DNA of 64,000 bases from contig CM061109.1 of NCBI GenBank assembly GCA_030770545.1, positions 186,001 to 250,000 on the forward strand. Direction: 5' to 3'. Below the pieces are notes generated by a model, which searched no databases, was not told the DNA's origin, and saw nothing but the letters and a program-made list of their open reading frames with translations. This document shows, piece by piece, positions 10,795-21,200 of the stretch (position 1 is its first letter; each line of letters starts with the position of its first letter). Origin of the DNA: Macropodus opercularis. Its lineage: Eukaryota > Chordata > Actinopteri > Anabantiformes > Osphronemidae. Both the position numbers and the translations under genes were made by a program.

Positions 10795-11342
10795 CAAGTG
10801 GAGGCAGAAGGAAGAAAGGTTCGTGTCCGGCTGGTGTGATTCTGGTGGATGTGGTGTCTGTGCCACACAGAACCTCTGACTGTCAACTGTACAAGCTCCG
10901 TCAGAGCGTTCGTCTCTTCCCCGAACACTTTCAGCTGTTTGGCCTTTTATCCTAAGGCAAAATGTGACGCGACGTTCAGCCACGTTCACATCACACCTGT
11001 CTCAGAGCTTCAGCAACTCATTCTATGTGCTTCACTGTTGTTCTATGAATCATTTCAAAAATGTGATGATTTTGTTAAACAACAATATAATTTTTAACAG
11101 GAAATCAAGGAATAACTAGGGAGCATTGGTGAAGTTATTGTGACAGGCTGCTGTTCACCATGGTTTCGTCTGTGTCTATTATTAAACTCAGTCAGTGTCT
11201 TCGTGATGCTCCAAAGGTCAGAGACTCATTTAGCTCCATGAATTAACATGTAGGATTCATTTTCTGCTGTGTTTCAAGTCGGGTTAACTGAATGTAAATG
11301 TAAATCTGTTTTTCAGGGAAACTGTGAACTGCCCCAACAGAA
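10795..11342 (+). other. Probable 3' UTR of the small membrane-protein gene
   Basis: Sequence after the TAG at 10792-10794. ATTAAA at about 11180 is a candidate polyadenylation signal. No other gene seen. Confidence 0.4.
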
Positions 11343-11462
11343 GCATTCTTTCATTCATTCATTCATTTCCTACACTTTTCGCGGTTGTGGCTCCGGGAAT
11401 CGAACCCGGGACCTTCTCGCTGTGAGGCCACAGGGCCAACGCCACCCCACCGCGCCGGAAAC
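11343..11462 (-). mobile_element. tRNA-like SINE fragment
   Basis: On the minus strand this reads as the common fish repeat with a polymerase III B box (GGGTTCGATTCCCGG at about 11395-11409), preceded by CCTCACAGCGAGAAGGTC and followed by a short AATG-type tail (the ATTCATTC run at 11351-11368 on the plus strand). The tRNA-like B box and simple-repeat tail support a SINE; the upstream body typical of the family is missing here, but a separate body piece occurs at 53790-53945. Confidence 0.65.
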
Positions 11463-11562
11463 AGCAGCGGACTCAATAAATGTATAAATGACCAAATAGC
11501 CATTAATATTTAAACGCAGAATAGGTGATGAATGTTGTGAGTGCACTGACTGCGTGGCTCTG

Positions 11563-11612
11563 CCCTGGTCCAGTCCTGGTCCAGTCCTGGTCCAGTCCTG
11601 GTCCAGTCCCGG
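11563..11612. repeat. Short 11-bp tandem repeat
   Basis: About four copies of CTGGTCCAGTC in direct tandem. Confidence 0.9.
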
Positions 11613-12084
11613 TACGTGTCAGTGGTTTGTATTCATCAGGGCTCAATCAGCTGCTTGCATGTGTGTTGTGAACATAACATATGTGAAACTATTGTGTTTG
11701 GATTTGGTGTCATCAGTTGTAAAGTCTTAAAGCGACTTTATAAAGTGCCTTGAGGTGATTTGTTGCTTTTGTGAATTGCAGGTAAATAAATAACCCAAAT
11801 AAAAATATTATATGTATTATATTATACAAATAAATCATTAAACATGAACCTGTGAGATTCTGCTGAATGATGCAGAGGATTCAACAAGTCGCCTCGACAT
11901 TCAGCAACAAAAGTAAAGTAAGTAACAGCAGGTTAACGTTCGAAAAGCTAAGCTCAACCAGCTCAGCAAGAGACGCCCCCAGAGCAGATCTGCCGTCAGG
12001 CTGCAGCTTGAGGGACGACAAGTGGAACCATTGTTTACCGTGTGACACTGAGGCTGCACAGAACCATTCACCTCTGAGCTGAGC
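11613..12084. other. Gap without a recognised gene
   Basis: AT-rich sequence between the 11-bp repeat and the LINE 3' end. Short open frames here have no splice signals or recognisable similarity. Confidence 0.4.
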
Positions 12085-12425
12085 TCCAGTCCAGGTTCTA
12101 GCAGCAGACGTCCTCTCTGCTTTAAACTAGGCTGAAACCTTCCTTTCTAACAAAGCTGATGGTCCCAGATGGTTCTGGTTCCTCTGATCCATCTCTTAGA
12201 TGCTGGAACCTCCTTCATTCACTGAGCTCCTCTGGTTTTCTATCTATTCCATCCACTAACATGCCTCCATGTCCACATGTGACTAACTTTGTCTCTGTTC
12301 TCTCTAGTTGTGTTTCTCTCTTTCTGTCTCTATTCTCATCTCCAGGTATCGTCAGACTCAGAGTCGTGTGTCTCAGTGTTCAGCTGCTGGTCCAACCATC
12401 CTGCCTGAGTCTGTTGTTGTTGTTT

Positions 12426-12461
<36 letters not shown>

Positions 12462-12695
12462 TCTCTCTTCTCTATCCCTTCACTCCAACCGGTCAAGGCA
12501 GATGTTCTCCCACTGATCCTGGATCTGCTGGAGGTTTCTTCCTCTATAGAGTTTTCCCACTGTTGCTATTAAAATGGTCAATTTATTGATCTATGTGGAT
12601 CTGTTGGGTTTAGTTGTGTTGGTCGTAAACCTTTAGATCACTGCTGCTGTGAATTGGTGCTACAGAAATAAAGTTGAATTGAATTGAATTGAGCT
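12085..12695 (+). mobile_element. 3' end of a fish LINE (L2/CR1-like) with AATTG tail
   Basis: Matches, by direct comparison inside the window, the minus-strand copy at 39.2-42.6 kb and a worn copy at 56.9-57.1 kb: shared words include GATGGTTCTGGTTCCTCTGATCC, broken here as GATGGTTCTGGTTCC and CTCTGATCCATCTC, and ATGCCTCCATGTCCACATG. It ends in GAATTGAATTGAATTG, a tandem-pentamer tail typical of target-primed insertion. A (TTG)n run at 12415-12460 is internal. Short open frames inside it are remnants, not genes. Confidence 0.75.
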
Positions 12696-13751
12696 GACAG
12701 CTATTCACATCTATTTGCATTCAGGACAACAATGAGCCTAAAAAATTGTATGATCTGCATAAAATGTTGCCTGATCCCTGAGACATGATAGAGACAGATA
12801 ACAAAAATAATGTGAAACATCTGTGCAATCCATCCACAAAGACAATGAACTAAATACAGACTGGTTGACACTATGACGTTTTACTAAACAACTGATTAAG
12901 TAGAATCATGGAGAAGCTGATTACTTCATTAATTAACTGATCACGTGACTAATTAGTCAAAGGGAACAAATATTGTTTTATTTATTAAAAAACTTCCATT
13001 GTTGTAAGGTCTGCAGATTATTTGTGTGTGATAATACTTCAGTTTGAATCTGCTGAATCGAAAGTCTTCCTCTCACCGGTATCCATGGCAACTAGGCCAT
13101 GCCAACATGTGTCTGCTCTTAGATACAGTATGAGCAAAATGCAATTTAGATGGAGCTGAGGGTGATGTGTTCAGGGTTCCCGTTAATTAAGAAGCAAATG
13201 ACATTGGTAGAAGTCAAGGATTAAAGGAACAGACCTTGGACGAAGAACAACAAGAACAACAAAAGGTAAAACCAGGATAAGGGACTCAATTATGATCTCT
13301 AGGACTAGGTTGAATTCATCCTTGACTCGTTGTACCCCGTTACCATGGAGATGTATTGTGAGCCGTAATTAAACATTTATCCTTGATTAATTTAAACCAC
13401 ACTCAGTTGCACAAAAGCAGATTGAAGGAAGCTCAATGAAGTTACTATGGAGGCGTATTCTTTAGTTTAGTCTTTTAGTTTAGCTGCCTGGTCAATTAGA
13501 AATTAATTTGGCAAATACGCTGCCTCATTTAAGTTTGTACTTTTTAAGTGATATGATAAATATATATTGTGGTTTGATGATATCACAACTACTCAGAGCA
13601 CGTTGACGCCATCTCATTCACACAGGAACTGATTAATCTGACTCTCTGTCCAACTGGACACATCAGGGCGGACGCAGCTCTGCTTTCTGCAACAACAACA
13701 CATGAGGCAGTTTCTGATCAGAACAGCAGCTAAACTAAAAGATGACGAAAC
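12696..13751. other. 1 kb without a recognised gene
   Basis: AT-rich intergenic sequence. No exon-like open frame with good splice junctions and no repeat with clear ends was seen. Confidence 0.45.
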
Positions 13752-14093
13752 AAACTACTAAAAAATGACTAAACTACAAAAAATACAAATGATTAACTAC
13801 TAAAAAATGACTAAACTACAAAAAATACAAATGATTAACTACTAAAAAATGACTAAACTACAAAAAATACAAATGATTAACTACTAAAAAATGACTAAAC
13901 TACAAAAAATAAAAACGATTAACTACAAAAAAATGACTAAACTACAAAAAATAAAAACGATTAACTACTAAAAAATGACTAAACTACAAAAAATAAAAAC
14001 GATTAACTACTAAAAAATGACTAAACTACTAAAAATAAAAATGATTAACTACTAAAAAATGACTAAACTACAAAAAATAAAAATGATTAACTA
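13752..14093. repeat. 42-bp tandem repeat, about eight copies
   Basis: Unit contains GATTAACTACTAAAAAATGA followed by CTAAACTACAAAAAATA. Copies differ by a few substitutions (AATACAAAT versus AATAAAAAC). AT-rich and without coding sense. Confidence 0.95.
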
Positions 14094-14104
14094 CTACGCA
14101 CAAA

Positions 14105-14305
14105 CGTACTCCAACGTACTCCAACGTACTCCAGCGTACTCCAACGTACTCCAACGTACTCCAGCGTACTCCAACGTACTCCAACGTACTCCAACGTACT
14201 CCAGCGTACTCCAGCGTACTCCAACGTACTCCAACGTACTCCAGCGTACTCCAACGTACTCCAACGTACTCCAACGTACTCCAGCGTACTCCAGCGTACT
14301 CCAAC
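14105..14305. repeat. 10-bp tandem array (GTACTCCAAC/GTACTCCAGC)
   Basis: About twenty copies of a decamer that exists in two forms differing at one base (A or G before the final C). Order of the two types is irregular. It follows directly on the 42-bp array. The open frames on both strands (YSNVLQRTPA and VGVRWSTLEY repeats) reflect the 30-bp period of three decamers and are not genes. Confidence 0.97.
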
Positions 14306-14978
14306 ACCAGTTGTACAAACTGCCCAAAACAGCAGCCGGCAGCCGTTTTATACTGAGGGCGGCCCCGACCCAGCTTTACCCAACTAAAGAACAAAACTAC
14401 CTTTAGATCTAACTAAACCACCATAAATTATACAAACCTAAAATAACCAACCAATCATCACCAACTAAACACTCTTGTTAATTAAAGTTCATTTAAATCT
14501 AATTTCATCTCAAAACAGTACACACTTCACCCCCACACTGGCTCAGGCTGGAACCTATAAAATGACCTCTGTTGCACAGGGGACCCTCCAAAAAGAGAGC
14601 ACACATGCTAAGTCAAAATGAGCACAATCCATAAGTAATGAAGAAGCCTTCACTGCAGAAGCGTTCGATGTTCTGATTGGCTGCGTGGACCCGCTGTTTG
14701 TCTCGCTCCCCCCAGTTTGTGGGAGGGTGAAACCTGCTGCCACTGTCTTGTCTCAGCACCATTTGTCTTGTTGTAGTTTGATATAAGGATGTAAAAGCAG
14801 CTAATGTGTAACAAATAGAAGCAGGAACATTATGTCTGATGATAAAACAGTTTAATGTGAAGTAGGATTATTTAGACTCGTACATTTAATCTTTCATCTC
14901 AGAATCCAGAAGCAGTAAATGATAAACTTACTAACACTGATTATAAACTACACGCGTGGTGGTGATACTGAGAACCTC
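14306..14978. other. Gap; probable 3' flank of the minus-strand gene
   Basis: Downstream, on the minus strand, of the stop at 14979. It would hold the 3' UTR of that gene. Plus-strand TTTAAT-type words at about 14850 and 14886 are possible but weak polyadenylation signals. No other gene. Confidence 0.35.
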
Positions 14979-16527
14979 TCACAGGCCTAGCTCCAGCCCT
15001 GCCTCGCTGCCATGGTGACCCAGAAGGTCGAAGGTCAGCCCGTCTGCTTTCTCCACGCTGTCGTCCAGCAGTTGGAGAATCTCTGCGTCTGCATCGTCGT
15101 CTGTGGCTCCGCCCACCTCCTTCGCTCCACCTGCTCCGTCAGCACCAGCTGGCGGCGCCGCTTGGCCTCCAGTAGGGACGGTTTCTATAGACCCGTTGTC
15201 TTCAGGGGTCGGGTCGGGTTCTTTGCTTTGAGGATGTGTCAGGAGCGGGTGGAAGGTCAACGTCGGAGCCTGGGGAGGGAGGAGCTGGTCAGACTGATGC
15301 ACCCTGGGTAATGTAGTAGTCAGTGTGTTGTGCGGTGTCCTGAGGACGTCACCTTGTCTTGGCGGGTCTCCGCACTGTCGTCTGGCCCTTCGTCTCTCGG
15401 TTCCGCTCGCTGTCCCAGTGCGACCAGCTCGTTGAGCCACAGGCTGGTGGTTCTGTTTCCCAGAGTCTGGAGAACCTCTGTGCTCTGGAACGATCAGAAC
15501 CGCTCAGTGAACCTTTACTGACACCAAACCAAAGTAAGAGAGTAACCACTCACCTCCTGCGACGACCCGGTCTGCTCCACAGCCTGCAGGAAGTGACATC
15601 ACACACAGGAAGTGACATCACACAACCACTATCAGTTCAGGTGAGTAACGCATGTAAACCGTGTGTTAGTTACCGTGTTCTCCAGGTTCTGACGCTCTCT
15701 CACCTGTTGAGGACCCTGTGGAAATCAACCAAGAATCAGTACACGTGATTGGTCACACGGTGCTGTGATGTCATCATGCTCTGACCAATCAGCCTCAGAT
15801 GTGAAGTGTGTTGAGCTGCTTCTCCTCTGTTCTCAAAGTCAGGTTCACTGAGCTGCACTAATGAAATATGAAACGTTCCAGACGGTTTGTGTTGTTAGTT
15901 ACACAACTAACCTAAATAAGAGACTTCATTCATAATTTCACCACGTTAAGGATCAACACATTCAGTTGACTAAGGTGACCTCTGACCTCTGAGCTCTGGC
16001 TGGATTCAGAAGTGTCTGACGATGAGGATGAGGACGATGAAGAGGACGTCTGCTGCTGAGTGAAAACAGGGACGGCCGACACCTGCAGACACACAGTTTA
16101 CTGTCAGCGGCTCCTCCCACGTCCACACGAAGGTCGGACCCGACGGGTCAGAACACGGTTCTGAGGTCTGTGTCCTCAGGACGTGGTGTGAGACTGATGG
16201 TGGTTCAGTTGCAGCCTTGGACCCAGTGTCTCCGTGACCTTAGGTCTCAGAAGCTCACGTCCTGCTTCAACTGTTTAAAACATGTTACAGGTCTGACAGA
16301 AATAACCAAAACTGCTTTAACTGCTGCAGAAACTGACCCAGACCTGGAAGACGATTTAAAGCCATTCACTGTCTGAAATTTAATTACAATTTGTCAGACC
16401 TGCTGATCGTATAAAACCCGGTACCATCACGATCTGGGTCTAAATGAAGTAGAGGTTCTGATGGACTCACTGTGGTCTGGGCCTGTTGTTGAAGGATCAA
16501 CAGGAAGCTGCTGCTGTTGCCTGGAAA
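14979..16527 (-). CDS. C-terminal exons of an unrecognised Ser-rich acidic protein
   Basis: Reading the minus strand, exons 16471-16527, 15987-16082, 15674-15715, 15554-15583, 15353-15475 and 14979-15269 each have AG and GT at their edges, and every junction is in phase 0, giving 212 codons to a TGA. That regularity is hard to get by chance. Contents in order: QQQ-containing segment (LLILQQQAQTT), a polyserine run with SSDTSESSQSSE, VRERQNLENT, LWLNELVALGQRAEP, a Pro/Ala/Gly-rich stretch and an acidic hydrophobic end (DDDADAEILQLLDDSVEKA, then LTFDLLGHHG) that looks like an activation or docking region of a nuclear protein. I do not recognise the family. No upstream exons were found before the 11 kb minisatellite at 18.3 kb, so the 5' part is far away or the gene is broken. 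Individual exon edges, especially of the 30- and 42-nt exons, are less certain than the whole. Confidence 0.5.
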
Positions 16528-16530
16528 CTG

Positions 16531-16531
<1 letters not shown>

Positions 16532-16569
<38 letters not shown>
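16532..16569. repeat. (CA)n microsatellite
   Basis: Nineteen CA dinucleotides. On the minus strand its GT-rich complement runs straight into the acceptor of the exon at 16471-16527 (…GTGTGCTCAG), so it supplies part of that splice site's upstream tract. Confidence 0.97.
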
Positions 16570-16571
<2 letters not shown>

Positions 16572-17293
16572 ACAGATTAACCACAGTGTGACCAACCGGC
16601 CCATCAGACGATCAGTGTCTTACTGGAGCAGCCTGGTTCTGACCCAGCAGAGCGACGATCAGCACAAACATCCACATCCTGGATCCTCAGCCTCACAGGT
16701 CCAGATTGATGCAGGTTGGTCCAGAGCTCAGGTTCCGATCTGTGTCTTTTATAACCAGCTGAGCAGGAAGTGACTCGTCCTCATGTGGTTCTGTGACCGG
16801 CCCTCCTCCCACTACCAGAACCAACCGAGAGCACAATCAAGATGATTTACAGCAGCAGCGTTTGTGTGGTCGTGTGTTAAAAACAGCCCAGCGACACAAA
16901 CAGGCCACGGGCCACAACCAGTAGAACTCAGGCACCACAGCATCAGTAGAACTCTGAGACCATTGGACCAGAACTGGTAGAATTTTATGCACCACTGCGT
17001 TGGTACCGTAGCACCAGGATCCTGGATCAGTGATTCCTGTGACTCCCTGTTTTCCTGGTGGATGGTTCTGTCCAAACTGATTCACAGCCGTGGTTTGTTC
17101 CTGCTGACTTGTGGCTCGGCCCACGTGGGACGACCCACAGCACCGGTTTACAACACATCCGTCTGCTGTCACAACAACAACAACAACAGAGCAGGACCAA
17201 GATTCAGTTTCACATTTATTCACGTTTACATATCAATGTTTGTTATTTGAGAAACCACAGTCGACAAACACAGTAAAGCAGCTAAAACAGTTT
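16570..17293. other. Gap without a recognised gene
   Basis: Expected to be intron of the minus-strand gene. Several short open frames overlap on both strands but none has splice sites in a compatible phase that I could defend. A short (CAA)n run lies at about 17173-17188. Confidence 0.35.
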
Positions 17294-17467
17294 TCTAGTC
17301 CTGGATCACAGTAACTAGTCCTGGATCACAGTAACTAGTCCTGGATCACAGTATCTAGTCCTGGATCACAGTAACTAGTCCTGGATCACAGTAACTAGTC
17401 CTGGATCACAGTAACTAGTCCTGGATCACAGTACTCTATTACTTCTTAATGGTTACTGTGATCCAGG
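17294..17467. repeat. 20-bp tandem repeat with a terminal inverted unit
   Basis: Seven direct copies of TAGTCCTGGATCACAGTAAC occupy 17295-17433. After 17 bp, the sequence GGTTACTGTGATCCAGG at 17451-17467 is the reverse complement of most of one unit, so the last unit and the inverted unit can pair as a stem. Confidence 0.95.
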
Positions 17468-18285
17468 AGGAGGTCTCTGGCACCTCCTCCTTCTCCCCCT
17501 ACGTTGTTGTTTCAGTGTGAGTCTCTGGTGTCCACATACTTTAGTCAATGTGTGGTGACATGTGTTCATCAGGACTGATGGTGGTGAAGCAAGAACAACA
17601 ACAACAACAACACAACCAGCTGACAGTAAACACGTTTCACAAGCAGAAGGAGGCCACACACAAAACACGAAAAACATCTAATTTAAGAAAATGAGCTGTT
17701 TTTTTGACACAGTCACTATGTGAATATAAAAATCTTGTCTCTGGATGATTTTATTTTTTAATTTTTAAAACACTGAATTGTTTAATTTGATTTTTTACAC
17801 TTAAGACAATTTTATACTGGAAGGAAGGAGGAAACAAGGAGGAAAGGAAGGACATAAGGATGGACATGGCGTGTTGCTGAGACGTTCGTCTGCTCCCTGG
17901 TGGACACAGGCCTCATCACAGCCTGATCCACCCTCACTATATATTATGAAGGTCACTAAAGGTCACTATTAAAGAAGCCGACTCTTTACTTTGGATCCAA
18001 ACGTGTTAAATAAACGTTTTGTGGAAGGAATAAGTCAGAAAAGGAGCAGAAGCCGCAAAACAGAATAAATGAAGCTTCATTTGGTTGAGAAGGAGACGAT
18101 GATGGAGTCAGAGCTTCAAGAGCCTCCACAGATGGAAGGACGACGACAAGATTCACTTGAATTCATTTACACGAATAATATAAACATTCTAATGATGATC
18201 TAATTTATTGGACGTGGTGACACTGGACCAACACGACCATCTGTCAGGATCTGGACAAAGCGACTGACCGATCCACAAAGGTTTG
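17468..18285. other. Gap without a recognised gene
   Basis: Intergenic or intronic sequence before the large minisatellite, with a (CAA)n run at about 17594-17611 and a purine-rich GGAAGGA stretch at about 17820-17850. No gene seen. Confidence 0.4.
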
Positions 18286-21200
18286 TACTACTACAGTATT
18301 TAAGGTGTTTTCTCTGTACTACTACAGTATTTAAGGTGTTTTCTCTGTACTACTACAGTATTTAAGGTGTTTTCTCTGTACTACTACAGTATTTAAGGTG
18401 TTTTCTCTGTACTACTACAGTATTTAAGGTGTTTTCTCTGTACTACTACAGTATTTAAGGTTTTCTCTCTGTACTACTACAGTATTTAAGGTGTTTTCTC
18501 TGTACTACTACAGTATTTAAGGTGTTTTCTCTGTACTACTACAGTATTTAAGGTTTTCTCTCTGTACTACTACAGTATTTAACTACTACAGTATTTAAGG
18601 TGTTTTCTCTGTACTACTACAGTATTTAAGGTGTTTTCTATGTACTACTACAGTATTTAAGGTGTTTTCTCTGTACTACTACAGTATTTAAGGTGTTTTC
18701 TCTGTACTACTACAGTATTTAAGGTGTTTTCTCTGTACTACTACAGTATTTAAGGTGTTTTCTCTGTACTACTACAGTATTTAAGGTGTTTTCTCTGTAC
18801 TACTACAATATTTAAGGTGTTTTCTCTGTACTACTACAGTATTTAAGGTGTTTTCTCTGTACTACTACAGTATTTAAGGTTTTCTCTCTGTACTACTACA
18901 GTATTTAAGGTGTTTTCTCTGTACTACTACAGTATTTAAGGTGTTTTCTCTCTGTACTACTACAGTATTTAAGGTGTTTTCTCTGTATTATTACAGTATT
19001 TAAGGTGTTTTCTCTGTACTACTACAGTATTTAAGGTGTTTTCTCTGTACTACTACAGTATTTAAGGTGTTTTCTCTGTACTACTACAGTATTTAAGGTG
19101 TTTTCTCTGTACTACTACAGTATTTAAGGTGTTTTCTCTGTACTACTACAGTATTTAAGGTTTTCTCTCTGTACTACTACAGTATTTAAGGTGTTTTCTC
19201 TGTACTACTACAGTATTTAAGGTGTTTTCTCTGTACTACTACAGTATTTAAGGTGTTTTCTCTGTACTACTACAGTATTTAAGGTGTTTTCTCTGTACTA
19301 CTACAGTATTTAAGGTGTTTTCTCTGTACTACTACAGTATTTAAGGTGTTTTCTCTGTACTACTACAGTATTTAAGGTGTTTTCTCTGTACTACTACAGT
19401 ATTTAAGGTTTTCTCTCTGTACTACTACAGTATTTAAGGTGTTTTCTCTGTACTACTACAGTATTTAAGGTGTTTTCTCTGTACTACTACAGTATTTAAG
19501 GTGTTTTCTCTGTACTACTACAGTATTTAAGGTGTTTTCTCTGTACTACTACAGTATTTAAGGTGTTTTCTCTGTACTACTACAGTATTTAAGGTGTTTT
19601 CTCTGTACTACTACAGTATTTAAGGTTTTCTCTCTGTACTACTACAGTATTTAAGGTGTTTTCTCTGTACTACTACAATATTTAAGGTGTTTTCTCTGTA
19701 CTACTACAGTATTTAAGGTGTTTTCTCTGTACTACTACAGTATTTAAGGTTTTCTCTCTGTACTACTACAGTATTTAAGGTGTTTTCTCTGTACTACTAC
19801 AGTATTTAAGGTGTTTTCTCTCTGTACTACTACAGTATTTAACTACTACAGTATTTAAGGTGTTTTCTGTGTACTACTACAGTATTTAACTACTACAGTA
19901 TTTAAGGTGTTTTCTGTGTACTACTAAAGTATTTAACTACTACAGTATTTAAGGTGTTTTCTGTGTACTACTACAGTATTTAACTACTACAGTATTTAAG
20001 GTGTTTTCTGTGTACTACTACAGTATTTAAGGTGTTTTCTGTGTACTACTACAGTATTTAACTACTACAGTATTTAAGGTGTTTTCTGTGTACTACTACA
20101 GTATTTAAGGTGTTTTCTCTGTACTACTACAGTATTTAACTACTACAGTATTTAAGGTGTTTTCTCTGTACTACTACAGTATTTAAGGTGTTTTCTCTGT
20201 ACTACTACAGTATTTAAGGTGTTTTCTCTGTACTACTACAGTATTTAAGGTTTTCTCTCTTTACTACTACAGTATTTAAGGTGTTTTCTCTGTACTACTA
20301 CAGTATTTAAGGTTTTCTCTCTGTACTACTACAGTATTTAACTACTACAGTATTTAAGGTGTTTTCTCTGTACTACTACAGTATTTAAGGTGTTTTCTCT
20401 GTACTACTACAGTATTTAAGGTTTTCTCTCTGTACTACTACAGTATTTAAGGTTTTCTCTCTGTACTACTACAGTATTTAAGGCTTTCTCTCTGTACTAC
20501 TACAGTATTTAAGGTGTTTTCTCTGTACTACTACAGTATTTAAGGTGTTTTCTCTGTACTACTACAGTATTTAAGGTTTTCTCTCTGTACTACTACAGTA
20601 TTTAAGGTGTTTTCTCTGTACTACTACAGTATTTAAGGTGTTTTCTCTGTACTACTACAGTATTTAAGGTTTTCTCTCTGTACTACTACAGTATTTAAGG
20701 TTTTCTCTCTGTACTACTACAGTATTTAAGGTTTTCTCTCTGTACTACTACAGTATTTAAGGTGTTTTCTCTGTACTACTACAGTATTTAACTACTACAG
20801 TATTTAAGGTGTTTTCTCTGTACTACTACAGTATTTAAGGTTTTCTCTCTGTACTACTACAGTATTTAAGGTGTTTTCTCTGTACTACTACAGTATTTAA
20901 GGTGTTTTCTCTGTACTACTACAGTATTTAAGGTGTTTTCTCTGTACTACTACAGTATTTAACTACTACAGTATTTAAGGTGTTTTCTCTGTACTACTAC
21001 AGTATTTAAGGTGTTTTCTCTGTACTACTACAGTATTTAAGGTGTTTTCTGTGTACTACTACAGTATTTAAGGTGTTTTCTCTGTATTATTACAGTATTT
21101 AAGGTGTTTTCTCTGTACTACTACAGTATTTAAGATGTTTTCTCTGTATTATTACAGTATTTAAGGTGTTTTCTCTGTACTACTACAGTATTTAACTACT

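Noticed and set aside
11380..11410. A tRNA gene, because of a perfect B box
   Set aside because: No cloverleaf or A-box half of tRNA length could be drawn; surrounding words match a common fish SINE.
14059..14406. Frames with YSNVLQRTPA or VGVRWSTLEY repeats on both strands
   Set aside because: The 10-bp array repeats every 30 bp in any frame; both strands are open, so it is repeat-driven.
15586..15622. Tandem GGAAGTGACATCACACACA copies as a CRE/ETS regulatory element
   Set aside because: Only two copies, inside an intron of the minus-strand gene, with no promoter context; kept as a curiosity only.
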